NCBI RefSeq assembly: GCF_019331725.1
Contig: NZ_JAHBBF010000004.1
Span: forward strand, 151,559 to 215,558
Direction of reading: 5' to 3'
From: Bifidobacterium saguinibicoloris
GTDB lineage: Bacteria; Actinomycetota; Actinomycetes; Actinomycetales; Bifidobacteriaceae
DNA: 64,000 nucleotides
Below are positions 26,878 through 35,568 of this stretch, in pieces. A model generated the notes under the pieces. It was not told the origin of the DNA. It did not search any database and saw nothing but the letters and a program-made list of their open reading frames with translations. Position 1 is the stretch's first letter, and each line of letters begins with the position of its first letter. A program made the translations under genes and the position numbers.

Positions 26878-27990
26878 TCACTCGCCCGAGGAACCGGTGC
26901 CGGACGAGGAGCCGGACGAATCCGTCGAACCCGACGAAGACCCGGTCGACGAATCCGTGGAGCCCGTCGAACCGGAACCGGTGGAACCGGACGAGGAGGA
27001 ACCCGTCGACGAATCCGTGGAGCCCGTCGAACCGGAACCGGTGGAACCGGACGAGGAGGAACCCGACGAACCGGACGAGGACGAACCGGACGAACCGGAC
27101 GACGAGCCCGTCGAACCGGAACCGGTGGAATCGGACGTCGAGCCGGACGAAGAGGTGCCGGAGGACGTCGAACCGGACTGGGAGGAGCCGGAGGACTCCT
27201 TGTCCTTGCCGGTGGATCCGGTGCCGTAATCGTATCCGTCGTCGGAGGTCTCCGGCTTGGACGGGGCCTTCGGCGTCGTGGAGCCGTCGCCGCCCGTGGT
27301 GGTCTGCGTCGTGGTGGTGCGGTTCAGCGTGTCCTTCACCACGGTGTCGGTGCCGTTGCCGTTGGTGAACAGCAGCACCAGGCCGGCGGCGAACGCCACG
27401 CCGAGCAGGCCGGACACCACGGAGACGATGATGGCCATATGCTTGGGGCTGATGCGGCGCCGGCGCTCCTTGCGGATCGAATCCACGGTGTAGGCGGTGG
27501 TGTTGGTGCGGGGCAGCATATCCTCCCCGCTGCGCACGTCGCGCGAACCGATGGTGCGCGGCGCGGCCACGTGGGGCAGCCGTCCGATCTGCGTGGCCTC
27601 CGGGTCGACGTCGTCGCCCGTGGGAGCGGCGGACGTGTCCGCGGCGCCCGGACGAGGCGGCAACGGGACCGGCCCCACGGCGGACGCCGCCGCGGACGAT
27701 TCGGCGGAGGCGGGAGCCTCGTCATCCGAGGCGGCCCCCTCCCCGTCTTCGGACGCCGCACCCGCGTCGCCGTCACCGGACAGCGGGTTCACGGACTGCA
27801 GTTTCTCCCCGGACGCCTTGAGGACGTTCTGGTAGACGTTCGCCGCGACCGTGGAGATGACATAGCTGGCCGCCGCGCCGATCACCGAGCCGGCGACGCC
27901 GATCTTCGCGGACAACAGGAACGAGGTGACCGCCGCCAGCGAACCTGCGACGATCTGGGAGACGGAAAGACCTTTGAGAAACTTCATCAT
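26878..27990 (-). CDS. Two-helix membrane protein with a Ser/Gly-rich C-terminal tail
   Basis: About 370 residues from ATG 27990 (27987 also possible). The first 55 residues are a glycine-rich hydrophobic segment (VAGSLAAVTSFLLSAKIGVAG) that may insert as a helical hairpin. Then comes an acidic, Ala/Pro-rich linker, basic KERRRRISPKHM and a transmembrane helix (IIVSVVSGLLGVAFAAGLVLL). The last 150 residues are almost pure Ser/Gly/Thr (STGSGSTGS-type repeats) and would lie outside the cell. The tail contains a 61-nt direct repeat of period 60. Its role is not recognised; such tails often act as flexible stalks. Confidence 0.75.
   Translation of the reverse strand: MMKFLKGLSVSQIVAGSLAAVTSFLLSAKIGVAGSVIGAAASYVISTVAANVYQNVLKASGEKLQSVNPLSGDGDAGAASEDGEGAASDDEAPASAESSAAASAVGPVPLPPRPGAADTSAAPTGDDVDPEATQIGRLPHVAAPRTIGSRDVRSGEDMLPRTNTTAYTVDSIRKERRRRISPKHMAIIVSVVSGLLGVAFAAGLVLLFTNGNGTDTVVKDTLNRTTTTQTTTGGDGSTTPKAPSKPETSDDGYDYGTGSTGKDKESSGSSQSGSTSSGTSSSGSTSDSTGSGSTGSSSGSSGSSSSGSSGSSSSGSTGSGSTGSTDSSTGSSSSGSTGSGSTGSTDSSTGSSSGSTDSSGSSSGTGSSGE
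26945..27065. repeat. 60-bp-period direct repeat inside the Ser/Gly tail
   Basis: Bases 26945-27005 and 27005-27065 are identical over 61 nt, a recent duplication of 20 codons. The surrounding region carries shorter degenerate copies of the same GAACCGG/GAACCCG words. Confidence 0.9.
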
Positions 27991-28119
27991 CGTCGAAGAT
28001 AACCGTTTTGGCTGGACGCGCGCCGAAGCTTTCCGCAAAGGTGCAGAATGCCCACACGGTCATGGCGAAATCTCCACACATCGCATCCTTAAGGGACGTC
28101 CGGACGCTTCCCCACGCAT

Positions 28120-29055
28120 TCAGTTGCGGTGGAGCGAATGCCTCGTGGGATGCACCACGGACAGCAGCACGGCCGCGAAGATGAGCGCGAAGCCCACCAG
28201 GGAGCTCCATGTGATGCGCTCACCCCAGAACAGCGCGGAGAAGGACACGGCGAACAGGCTCTCCGTGCACATGATGATCGACGCCTGCGAGGGCGGGACA
28301 TGCGCGAGCCCGATGTTCTGCATGATCTGCGCGGCCATCGTGGCCCCCAGGAACAGGTAGCAGACGCTGGCCACCACCTGTGGCGCCAGCCAGGAGGCGT
28401 CCGGCGTCGGCTCCGTGAACGCGGCGCCGACGAGGAAGAGCACGCCGGCCACGGCGAACTGCACGAACGTCACCGCGATCGGATCGAACCGCTTCGTGTA
28501 CACGCCCAGACAGGTGAGGTTGAACGAGAAGACCACGGCGGTGCCGATTGTCAACCAGTCGCCGACGGACAGGGACAGCCCCATCCCGCTCTTCAACGAG
28601 ACGAACCCCACGCCCACGAGGCAGATCACGCCCGCCACCAGGTTCACGGCGCGCGGACGCACCTTCGCCACGATCCACGAGGCGAACGGGGTGAGCACGC
28701 AGTAGGCGGCCGTGAGGAACGCGCTGCGCCCCGGGTCGATGGTCTTCAGACCGATCGTCTGCGTGACCATCGTCCCCCAATAGGTGACGCCCACCACCAG
28801 CGCGGGGACCACGATGCCCCGATGGAGCGCAGGCAGGATGTGCCGATGGAACAGCGCGAGCATGCATGTGCAGGCGCCGAACATGCGCAGGCCCATGAGC
28901 CACTGCGGCGGAATCGCCTCCATCGCCACCTTGGCGAGCAGGTAGCTGCCGCCCCACAGCGCGGCGCAGGCGAGCAGCATGAGACGGGCGAGGTTCGGCG
29001 GGAAGGAGCGCGACCATCGGGAACGCAACGTCCCGAACCATCCGCGCACATCCAT
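28120..29055 (-). CDS. DMT-superfamily transporter (EamA family)
   Basis: 311 residues with about ten predicted membrane helices in two EamA repeats. The first starts LMLLACAALWGGSYLLAKVAM, a conserved EamA opening, the second near WLTIGTAVVFSFNLTCLGVY. Members export amino acids or other metabolites or act as permeases; the substrate cannot be assigned. ATG 29055 is preceded by GAGGTGATGG. The gene is divergent from the PNPOx-fold protein. Confidence 0.88.
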   Translation of the reverse strand: MDVRGWFGTLRSRWSRSFPPNLARLMLLACAALWGGSYLLAKVAMEAIPPQWLMGLRMFGACTCMLALFHRHILPALHRGIVVPALVVGVTYWGTMVTQTIGLKTIDPGRSAFLTAAYCVLTPFASWIVAKVRPRAVNLVAGVICLVGVGFVSLKSGMGLSLSVGDWLTIGTAVVFSFNLTCLGVYTKRFDPIAVTFVQFAVAGVLFLVGAAFTEPTPDASWLAPQVVASVCYLFLGATMAAQIMQNIGLAHVPPSQASIIMCTESLFAVSFSALFWGERITWSSLVGFALIFAAVLLSVVHPTRHSLHRN

Positions 29056-29312
29056 GGGCCATCACCTCGCAATCGTCGCCGGACCGGCGTCCGGCATCGT
29101 TACCACGATACGGCCCGATCGGCGCGCGACATGCGGCCGCAAGCGAAGGAGCGCGGCGCATCCGCCGGTCCGTACGGAAGCACCGGAGCGGGCCGTCGGG
29201 CACAGGACAAGGTGAGCATGCTCACAGCGAATCCGGCGCGGGCCCGGCGCACGTCCCCGGCCGATTGGGTAATGTGGAACCGGATACCCCATCGTATGGA
29301 AAGGACACCGAT
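29056..29312. promoter_or_regulatory. Divergent region upstream of the DMT transporter and PNPOx genes
   Basis: 257 bp without a gene. A -10-like TAATGT at 29270-29275 lies 38 bp before the PNPOx-fold start. The -35 region is GC-rich and unconvincing. Nothing else is recognised. Confidence 0.4.
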
Positions 29313-29717
29313 ATGGCAACGATTACCGCGGAAATGAAGGAATTCATCGAGAACAACCTGGGTTGGATCTCCACCGTCTCCAAGGACGGCCAGCTGGACC
29401 TCGGCCCGAAGATGAGCCTGTTCGTGCTGGACGACAACCACATCGCCTACCATGAGCGCACCGCCGGCCAGGCCTACGAGAACCTCAAGGACGGCTCCCC
29501 GCTGGTCATCGCGTTCGCGAACCTCGCCGAGAAGAAGGGCTACCGCTTCCGCGGCACCGTCACCCTGCACTCCGACGACGCCATCTACGAGGAGCAGGTG
29601 AAGGTCGCCGAGGAGAAGGGCACCAAGAAGCCGGCGGTGATCCCGGTCCTCGAGGTCACCGAGATCCAGAACCTTGCCTCCGGCCCGACCGCCGGCAAGA
29701 CCATCGCCAAGGACTGA
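29313..29717 (+). CDS. Pyridoxamine-5'-phosphate-oxidase-fold protein
   Basis: 134 residues from ATG 29313 with GAAAGGA upstream. Features of the split-barrel flavin-binding fold are present: LGWISTVSKDGQLDLGPKM at the N-terminus, where FMN phosphate would bind, and AYENLKDGSPLVIAFANLA. Short family members like this bind FMN, F420 or haem and reduce small molecules; which cofactor is used here is not evident. A strong terminator follows. Confidence 0.85.
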   Translation: MATITAEMKEFIENNLGWISTVSKDGQLDLGPKMSLFVLDDNHIAYHERTAGQAYENLKDGSPLVIAFANLAEKKGYRFRGTVTLHSDDAIYEEQVKVAEEKGTKKPAVIPVLEVTEIQNLASGPTAGKTIAKD

Positions 29718-29752
29718 CGCCTAAGCGGAGACGCCGAATCTCCCGCGACCTG

Positions 29753-29803
29753 AGGCCGGGAACCGTGACGCCGTCCCGCGACGGCATGGTTCCCGGCCTT
29801 TGT
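29753..29803 (+). terminator. Terminator after the PNPOx-fold gene
   Basis: Outer stem AGGCCGGGAACC (29753-29764) with its complement at 29788-29799, an inner stem GCCGTC/GACGGC (29770-29785), then a short T-run. Confidence 0.85.
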
Positions 29804-29897
29804 CATGGCCAGTGCGTAAGACGACGGAATGGCGACGGGACAGCGACGGCGGAATGGCGACGACGAAAATGGCGGAATTCCGCGCGACATGCCGTAG

Positions 29898-29926
29898 TTG
29901 CATGATTCGGCAGCTCGTCGTAATGT
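29898..29926 (+). promoter_or_regulatory. Promoter of the tRNA-Ala cluster
   Basis: TTGCAT (29898-29903), a 17-bp spacer and TAATGT (29921-29926). Predicted start is near 29933, about 30 bases before the first tRNA. Confidence 0.6.
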
Positions 29927-29963
29927 ATACGAGGCTCAAAAAGCGGCCACAACAAATGAATAC

Positions 29964-30039
29964 GGGGCTATAGCGCAGCTGGTAGCGCATCTCCATGGCA
30001 TGGAGAGGGTCGGGGGTTCGAATCCCCCTAGCTCCACCA
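29964..30039 (+). tRNA. tRNA-Ala (GGC), copy 1
   Basis: Cloverleaf with acceptor GGGGCTA/TAGCTCC, including the G3-U70 wobble pair that defines tRNA-Ala. D-arm GCGC...GCGC, anticodon loop ATGGCAT (anticodon GGC, reads GCC/GCU) and T-arm GGGGG TTCGAAT CCCCC. CCA is encoded at 30037-30039. It belongs to a 108-bp tandem repeat. Confidence 0.97.
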
Positions 30040-30071
30040 GGCATCCGAATGGTTGCCGAATAACAGAATAC

Positions 30072-30147
30072 GGGGCTATAGCGCAGCTGGTAGCGCATCT
30101 CCATGGCATGGAGAGGGTCGGGGGTTCGAATCCCCCTAGCTCCACCA
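30072..30147 (+). tRNA. tRNA-Ala (GGC), copy 2
   Basis: Identical to copy 1 across the whole tRNA and the following 33-nt spacer, exactly 108 bp downstream. CCA is encoded. Confidence 0.97.
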
Positions 30148-30179
30148 GGCATCCGAATGGTTGCCGAATAACAGAATAC

Positions 30180-30252
30180 GGGGCTATAGCGCAGCTGGTA
30201 GCGCATCTCCATGGCATGGAGAGGGTCGGGGGTTCGAATCCCCCTAGCTCCA
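30180..30252 (+). tRNA. tRNA-Ala (GGC), copy 3
   Basis: Identical to copies 1 and 2 through the discriminator A at 30252, 108 bp after copy 2. The repeat then diverges: CCA is not encoded (CGA follows), so it must be added by nucleotidyltransferase. A terminator hairpin follows. Confidence 0.97.
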
Positions 30253-30260
30253 CGAACAGC

Positions 30261-30295
30261 AAGACCCGTGTGATTCCATTGCATGGGTCTTTTTC
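30261..30295 (+). terminator. Terminator of the tRNA-Ala cluster
   Basis: AAGACCCGTG (30261-30270) pairs with CATGGGTCTT (30282-30291) as a 10-bp stem with one G-U pair, followed by a T-run. Confidence 0.85.
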
Positions 30296-30347
30296 GTATC
30301 TTTTCGAAAGAACAATAGGCACCAGGGACATCTCCCAGCGGCAGTTA

Positions 30348-30576
30348 CGTCCGTTCCTATAGAATCGGACGCCACACAGTCCCAATCCCCAGACGAAACA
30401 CCCGTTCCTATAGAAACGGACGTATGCACTGCCTACAGGCACCCTCAAACGTCCGTTCCTATAGAATCGGACGCCACACGGTCCCAATCCCCTGGGCCGA
30501 ACACCCGTTCCTATAGAAACGGACGTATGCACCGCCTACAGGCACCCTCAAACGTCCGTTCCTATAGAATCGGGCG
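30348..30576. repeat. Array of five 24-bp palindromic elements with alternating 27-28-bp spacers
   Basis: Copies at 30348-30371, 30399-30422, 30450-30473, 30502-30525 and 30553-30576, with start-to-start spacing of 51, 51, 52 and 51 bp. All share CGTTCCTATAGAA around a CTATAG centre. Odd copies have arms CGTCCG/CGGACG; even copies have CACCCG on the left and AACGGACG on the right, so two variants alternate. Spacers also alternate in two types: type A (CCACACRGTCCCAATCCCC then variable) and type B (TATGCAYYGCCTACAGGCAC), almost identical within type. This gives a higher-order unit of about 103 bp. No cas gene is near and spacers repeat, so this is not a CRISPR array. Function unknown. Confidence 0.9.
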
Positions 30577-30694
30577 CCACACGGCATCATTCCCACGCGG
30601 AACGCGCTTGGGCCCTTCGCCGCCGTGTCTCAACCGCCACCGTGTCTCAGCCATCTTGCGTACATCTGCGTGAGATATGCGTCAAAGCATGCGA
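30577..30694. other. Spacer between palindrome array and xfp terminator
   Basis: No gene. Contains a short repeated phrase (CCGTGTCTCA, CCGTGTCTCAGCC) near 30624-30654; nothing else is recognised. Confidence 0.4.
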
Positions 30695-30726
30695 AAGGGG
30701 CCCGGGAAGCGCTTCCCGGGCCCCTT
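30695..30726 (-). terminator. Terminator downstream of xfp
   Basis: Perfect 32-bp palindrome of two 16-nt halves (AAGGGGCCCGGGAAGC and its complement). On the minus strand it is followed by a T, C-rich run (TTTCGC), fitting termination of xfp transcripts. A smaller hairpin GATCAC/GTGATC (30753-30767) precedes it. Confidence 0.85.
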
Positions 30727-30774
30727 GGGCTGCAATCATCCTCTCAGAGGACGATCACCTCGTGATCAGACGAA

Positions 30775-33252
30775 TCACTCGTTGTCGCCGGCGGTGGCGG
30801 CGGTAGCGGTGATGGCGCCCTTCTCGGAGGTGTTCAGGCCGGAGTACACCCAGTCGGTGTAGTCCGGGTGATCGTAGCCGTTGTCGACCGCGAACTGGAA
30901 GGCTTCCTGACGGAAGGCCTCAAGCTCGTTGATCTTGTCGGCGTACTTGTCGGCGTCGATCATGCGCAGGGCCTCGGCGGTCAGCTCGTAGCGATCGATC
31001 TCGTTCACGCGGACCATGTCGTACGGGGTGGTGGTGGAGCCCTCCTCCTCGTAGCCGTGGACGTTGAAGTTGTCGTGGTTCGGGCGATCGTAGATCAGAC
31101 CACGCACGTCGTGCGCGTAGGAGTGGTACGCGAACAGCACCGGCTTGTCGGCGGTGAAGATGTCGGCGAACTCCTCGTCGGAGAGGGCCTCGTCGTTCTC
31201 CTTGGCGGACTGCAGAGCGAGCAGGTCAACCACGTTGACGACCTTGAACTTGATGCCCATGGCCTTCAGCTTGTCGGAGGCGGCCATGATCTCCTGGGTC
31301 GGGACATCGCCGGCGGCGGCAAGCACGATCTCGGCCTCATCGTTGGACTTCGCGGTGGAGGCCCAATCCCAGGCGGCGGCACCCTTCTCGAGCTCGGCGC
31401 GAGCCTCGTCGAGGGACAGCCAGGTGGCGGCCGGCTGCTTGCCGGCGATGATGGCGTTGATCTTGTTGGTGGACTTGTAGCACTTCTCGGCGATGGCCAG
31501 CAGCATGTTCGCGTCGGTGGCGAAGTAGATGCCGATGACGTGATCGTTGTGGAAGCACTTGTTCAGCAGCAGGGAGGTGACACCCGGATCCTGGTGCGAG
31601 AAGCCGTTGTGGTCCTGGCGCCAGACGTGGGAGGAGACCAGCAGGTTCATGGACGCGATCGGCTTGCGCCACGGGATCTCACGAACGGTGGCCTCGAGCC
31701 ACTTGGCGTGCTGGTTGAGCATGGAGTCGATCACGTGGACGAAGGACTCGTAGGAGCTCCAGATGCCGTGACGGCCGGTCAGGAGGTAGCCCTCGAGGAA
31801 GCCTTCCATCTGGTGCTCGGACAGCTGCTCGACGACCTGGCCGGAGACGTGCATGTGCTCGTCGACCTCATCGGAGATGTAGCCGGCGTCCCACTGCTTG
31901 TTGGTGACCTCGTAGGAGGCCTGCAGACGGTTGGAGGCGGTCTCATCCGGTCCGAAGATGCGGAAGTCGTGCGGGTTGTTCTTGATGATGTCGCGGGTGT
32001 AGACGCCGAGACGACGGGTGGCCTCGAGCTGGCCCCAGCCGTGGCCGTACTTCTCGACTTCCTTGACGGCGTAGTCCTCGAGGTTCGGGAGCTTCAGGTC
32101 GTCACGGATCACACCGCCGTTGGCGTTCGGGTTGGCGCCGATGCGCAGCTCACCCTTCGGCATGAAGGCGAGGACGTCGTCCTTGACGGCGCCGTTCTCG
32201 TCGAACAGCTCCTCCGGCTTGTAGGACTCGAGCCAGTTCTTGAGGACCTCGAAGTGGGCCTCGGTGTCGCGGGCGGAGGCCAGCGGCACCTGGTGGGAAC
32301 GCCAGGAGCCCTCGGTCTTCTTGCCGTCGATGTACTTCGGGCAGGTCCAGCCCTTCGGGGTGCGGAAGATGATCATCGGGTAGAACGGACGGTGCACGTT
32401 GTCCGTGTTGGCGGTCGCCTTGATGTCGCAGATCTCGTCCCAGATGGACTCGAACAGGTCGGCGAAGCGACGGTGGATGGACATGTGGTCCTCATCGTCG
32501 AAGCCGGCGACGAACTCGTACGGCTCGTAGCCCATGCCGTGGAAGAACTCGTGGAGCTCCTCGTCGGAGATGCGGGACAGGATGGTCGGGTTGGCGATCT
32601 TGTAGCCGTTGAGGTGCAGGATCGGCAGCACGATGCCGTCGGTGCGCGGGTTCACGAGCTTGTTGGACTGCCAGCCGGTGGCCAGCGGGCCGGTCTCGGC
32701 CTCACCGTCGCCGACGATGGCCGGGACGAAGAGGGACGGGTTGTCCATGATGGCGCCGTAGGCGTGGGACAGGGCGTAGCCGAGCTCGCCACCCTCGTGG
32801 ATGGAGCCCGGGGTCTCCGGAGCGAAGTGGGACGGGATGCCGCCCGGGTAGGAGAACTGGCGGAAGAACTTCTGAAGACCAGCCTCGTCCTTGGTGATCT
32901 TCGGGAAGGTCTCGGTGTAGGTGCCGTCCAGGTAGGACTGCGAGGTGCCGGCCGGGCCGCCGTGGCCCGGGCCCATGATGATCACGGTGTTCTGGCCGTG
33001 GTCGGCGATGAAGCGGTTGATGTGGCCGATCAGGAAGTTCAGGCCCGGGGTGGTGCCCCAGTGGCCGACCAGACGGTGCTTGACGTCCTCGCGGGTGAAG
33101 GGCTCCTTCATCAGCGGGTTGCTACGCAGGTAGATCTGGCCGATGGAGAGGTAGTTGGCAACGCGCCAGTACTTGTCAACGCCTTCGAGGGCCTCCTCGG
33201 AAACCGGAGCGTTCAGCTTCTTCCAGGGGGTGCCAATAACAGGACTCGTCAT
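30775..33252 (-). CDS. xfp: Xylulose-5-phosphate/fructose-6-phosphate phosphoketolase
   Basis: 825 residues, the exact length of bifidobacterial Xfp. Thiamine-diphosphate binding motif [14 protein letters not shown] near 180-194 and the conserved [13 protein letters not shown] and [15 protein letters not shown] segments are present. The enzyme splits fructose-6-phosphate into erythrose-4-phosphate and acetyl phosphate, and xylulose-5-phosphate into glyceraldehyde-3-phosphate and acetyl phosphate: the central reaction of the bifid shunt. Acetyl phosphate then feeds AckA, encoded here too. Start ATG 33252 ([14 protein letters not shown]) has AGGAG five bases upstream; the 8-residue upstream extension of the frame is not needed. 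It is divergent from guaA. Confidence 0.99.
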   Translation of the reverse strand: MTSPVIGTPWKKLNAPVSEEALEGVDKYWRVANYLSIGQIYLRSNPLMKEPFTREDVKHRLVGHWGTTPGLNFLIGHINRFIADHGQNTVIIMGPGHGGPAGTSQSYLDGTYTETFPKITKDEAGLQKFFRQFSYPGGIPSHFAPETPGSIHEGGELGYALSHAYGAIMDNPSLFVPAIVGDGEAETGPLATGWQSNKLVNPRTDGIVLPILHLNGYKIANPTILSRISDEELHEFFHGMGYEPYEFVAGFDDEDHMSIHRRFADLFESIWDEICDIKATANTDNVHRPFYPMIIFRTPKGWTCPKYIDGKKTEGSWRSHQVPLASARDTEAHFEVLKNWLESYKPEELFDENGAVKDDVLAFMPKGELRIGANPNANGGVIRDDLKLPNLEDYAVKEVEKYGHGWGQLEATRRLGVYTRDIIKNNPHDFRIFGPDETASNRLQASYEVTNKQWDAGYISDEVDEHMHVSGQVVEQLSEHQMEGFLEGYLLTGRHGIWSSYESFVHVIDSMLNQHAKWLEATVREIPWRKPIASMNLLVSSHVWRQDHNGFSHQDPGVTSLLLNKCFHNDHVIGIYFATDANMLLAIAEKCYKSTNKINAIIAGKQPAATWLSLDEARAELEKGAAAWDWASTAKSNDEAEIVLAAAGDVPTQEIMAASDKLKAMGIKFKVVNVVDLLALQSAKENDEALSDEEFADIFTADKPVLFAYHSYAHDVRGLIYDRPNHDNFNVHGYEEEGSTTTPYDMVRVNEIDRYELTAEALRMIDADKYADKINELEAFRQEAFQFAVDNGYDHPDYTDWVYSGLNTSEKGAITATAATAGDNE

Positions 33253-33710
33253 GTGTACTCCTGTACTCCTGCACACGATCGGGGGATCGCGCGCGATTGA
33301 TTATTTCTGTTTCGGTCGCGAGGCCCCATAACCTTGCGGTTACGCGGTTTCCCGCTCCCAATCACTCGATATGGTACGAGGACAACGCGACTTTTGAACG
33401 ATTTCTTGCGAGTATGTTCGGAAATGTTGCAAAAATTGCTGGTTTTGTGTGAATTCGCCGACCGATTGTGCGCATCCCTTTTTTGACGACAAGACATGAA
33501 AACGTTGGAATACGGCCGGATAGGCCGCGTCAACCGGATGCGGCCACGTTCGTTTCATTGTGTTCGCTCCCGGCGTGTTGGTGGGGTCACCCGGCGTTGT
33601 TTGTTCGTTTTCCGCACATGAATTTGGCCATATGGCCTTGTCTGGCTCGACGGCGATAATCGTCACGACACCACCCAAGTTACATCACGATAAACGTTAG
33701 GGGAATTTCC
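33253..33710. promoter_or_regulatory. xfp-guaA divergent regulatory region
   Basis: 458 bp with clearly lower GC than coding DNA around it. It holds the xfp promoter candidate, AT-rich tracts (TGCAAAAATTGC near 33428) and the 12-bp palindrome GGCCATATGGCC at 33626-33637 near guaA. No guaA promoter was clear, though GATAAT occurs at 33655-33660. Confidence 0.6.
33365..33398 (-). promoter_or_regulatory. Putative xfp promoter
   Basis: On the minus strand TTCAAA (33393-33398), a 16-bp spacer and TACCAT (33371-33376), with transcription starting near 33365. This gives a leader of about 113 nt containing a small TAACC/GGTTA hairpin (33329-33342). Boxes are only moderately good; other starts are possible in this AT-richer 458-bp region. 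Confidence 0.4.
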
Positions 33711-35273
33711 ATGGCAACAGGTCCTGTGCTCGTCGTCGATTTCGGCGCCCAGTACGCCCAGCTCATCGCCCGTCGCGTGCGTGAGGCCAACGTCTATTCC
33801 GAACTCGTGCCCCACTCCATGCCGGTCGACGAGATGCTGGCCAAGGATCCGAAGGCGATCATCCTCTCCGGCGGCCCGGCCTCCGTGTTCGAGCCCGGCG
33901 CCCCGCGAGTCGACCCGAAGCTGTTCGAGGCCGGCGTCCCGGTGCTCGGCATCTGCTACGGCTTCCAGGCCATGGCCTACGCCCTCGGCGCCGACGTCGA
34001 CAAGGCCGCCCTCGGCGAATACGGCAAGACCGAGACCGTCATCGACTCGGCCGAAGGCATCCTCGCCGGCTCCCCCGCCGAGCAGAGCACGTGGATGAGC
34101 CACGGCGTCGCCGTCAAGACCGCGCCCGAGGGCTTCAAGGTCCTCGCCCACACCGAGGGCGCCCCCGTCGCCGCGATGGAGGACGAGTCCCGCAGGCTGT
34201 ACGGCGTGCAGTGGCACCCCGAGGTCAAGCACACCCCGCTCGGCCAGAAGCTCATCGAGACGTTCCTCCACGACTGCGCCGGCCTCGGCTCCGACTGGGA
34301 CGCCTCCTCCATCATCGACGACCAGGTCAGGAAGATCCGCGAGCAGGTCGGCGACGCCGAGGTCATCTGCGGCCTGTCCGGCGGCGTGGACTCCGCCGTC
34401 GCCGCAGCCCTCGTCCACAAGGCAGTCGGCGACCAGCTCACCTGCGTGTTCGTCGACCACGGTCTCCTGAGGAAGGGCGAGGTCGAGCAGGTCAAGCACG
34501 ATTTCGTCGAGGCCACCGGCATCCGTCTGATCACCGTCGACGCCGCCGACGACTTCCTCGACGCCTTGAAGGGCGTCTCCGAGCCGGAGCGCAAGCGCAA
34601 AATCATCGGCGAGAAGTTCATCCGCACCTTCGAGAAGGCCCAACGCCAGGTCCTTGAGGAGGCAGGCGCCCGCGGCAAGGAGGTGAAGTTCCTCGTGCAG
34701 GGCACGCTCTACCCCGACGTCGTCGAGTCCGGCGGCGGCGACGGCGCGGCCAACATCAAGAGCCACCACAACGTGGGAGGCCTGCCCAAGGACATCAAGT
34801 TCCAGCTCGTCGAGCCGCTGCGCACCCTGTTCAAGGATGAGGTGCGCGCCATCGGCACCGAGCTCGGCCTGCCCGACGAGATCGTCTGGCGCCAGCCGTT
34901 CCCGGGCCCGGGCCTCGGCATCCGCATCGTCGGCGAGATCACCCGCGAGCGCCTCGACGTGCTGCGCGAGGCGGACGCCATCGCCCGCGAGGAGCTCACC
35001 AAGGCCGGCCTCGACCGCGACATCTGGCAGTGCCCCGTCGTGCTCCTCGCCGACGTCCACTCGGTGGGCGTCCAGGGCGACGAACGCACCTACGGCTCCC
35101 CCATCGTGCTGCGCCCGGTCAGCTCCGAGGACGCCATGACCGCCGACTGGTCGCGCGTCCCCTATGACGTACTCGCCACGATCTCCACCCGCATCACCAA
35201 CGAGTGCCGTCAGATCAACCGCGTGGTGCTCGACTGCACCTCCAAGCCGCCGGCCACCATCGAATGGGAGTGA
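33711..35273 (+). CDS. guaA: GMP synthase (glutamine-hydrolysing)
   Basis: 520 residues in the two-domain form. The N-terminal glutamine amidotransferase has the catalytic Cys at about 82 in [14 protein letters not shown] and the His/Glu pair in QWHPEVKHT; the ATP-pyrophosphatase has [12 protein letters not shown] and a C-terminal dimerisation domain ending [12 protein letters not shown]. It converts XMP to GMP. A leader with AGGGGAA precedes the ATG. It is divergent from xfp and ends at a strong terminator. Confidence 0.98.
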   Translation: MATGPVLVVDFGAQYAQLIARRVREANVYSELVPHSMPVDEMLAKDPKAIILSGGPASVFEPGAPRVDPKLFEAGVPVLGICYGFQAMAYALGADVDKAALGEYGKTETVIDSAEGILAGSPAEQSTWMSHGVAVKTAPEGFKVLAHTEGAPVAAMEDESRRLYGVQWHPEVKHTPLGQKLIETFLHDCAGLGSDWDASSIIDDQVRKIREQVGDAEVICGLSGGVDSAVAAALVHKAVGDQLTCVFVDHGLLRKGEVEQVKHDFVEATGIRLITVDAADDFLDALKGVSEPERKRKIIGEKFIRTFEKAQRQVLEEAGARGKEVKFLVQGTLYPDVVESGGGDGAANIKSHHNVGGLPKDIKFQLVEPLRTLFKDEVRAIGTELGLPDEIVWRQPFPGPGLGIRIVGEITRERLDVLREADAIAREELTKAGLDRDIWQCPVVLLADVHSVGVQGDERTYGSPIVLRPVSSEDAMTADWSRVPYDVLATISTRITNECRQINRVVLDCTSKPPATIEWE

Positions 35274-35332
35274 TGCGGGCGGCGGTCTCCGCGCGCATCA
35301 TCCGACCATCCGGATCCGGTCTCTGACCTGAC

Positions 35333-35370
35333 CGAAAGGGCATCCCGCAGCCGCACGGGATGCCCTTTCG
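35333..35370 (+). terminator. Terminator downstream of guaA
   Basis: 15-bp perfect stem: CGAAAGGGCATCCCG (35333-35347) with complement at 35356-35370, loop of 8, T-poor tail. Confidence 0.85.
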
Positions 35371-35568
35371 TCGTTCTCCGCCACTCACCGTCCCGCGGCC
35401 CCGGGAAGCCGACCCGCGACACGGACACCCCCGAGCCATGCACCCTCCGAGCCGGAGGCTCCCGTGGGACGCCGCCACTTCGAGGGTCGTTGGTACACTC
35501 TTCCCCCGTCCGTCCCATTCCGGGAACGGGCGAAGAGAGAGAAGTCTGAGCAGTAAGCGGTATCGGAA
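35371..35568 (+). promoter_or_regulatory. Upstream region of the acyltransferase gene
   Basis: About 200 bp without a gene. A -10-like TACACT is at 35494-35499; no strong -35. Nothing else is recognised. Confidence 0.4.

Larger units (their letters stand above)
29958..30252 (+). repeat. 108-bp tandem repeat carrying the tRNA-Ala genes
   Basis: Unit starts GAATACGGGGCTATAG and covers one tRNA plus its spacer; two full units and one partial unit that ends after the third tRNA. Spacers are identical (CAGGCATCCGAATGG and so on), so the duplication is recent or kept identical by gene conversion. Confidence 0.95.

Noticed and set aside
30399..30422. FRT-like site (GTTCCTATA arm)
   Set aside because: Only a short part matches the yeast FLP target; arrangement and organism make it chance.
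29936..30532. Minus-strand ORF with repeated VRFYRNG and FEPPTLSMPW peptides
   Set aside because: The repeated peptides come from the tRNA-Ala repeat and palindrome array whose periods are divisible by three; no ribosome site.
30348..30576. CRISPR array
   Set aside because: Repeats and spacers have CRISPR-like lengths, but the spacers are copies of each other in two alternating types and no cas genes are near.
30868..33300. 810-residue plus-strand ORF opposite xfp
   Set aside because: Pure antisense shadow of a highly conserved gene.
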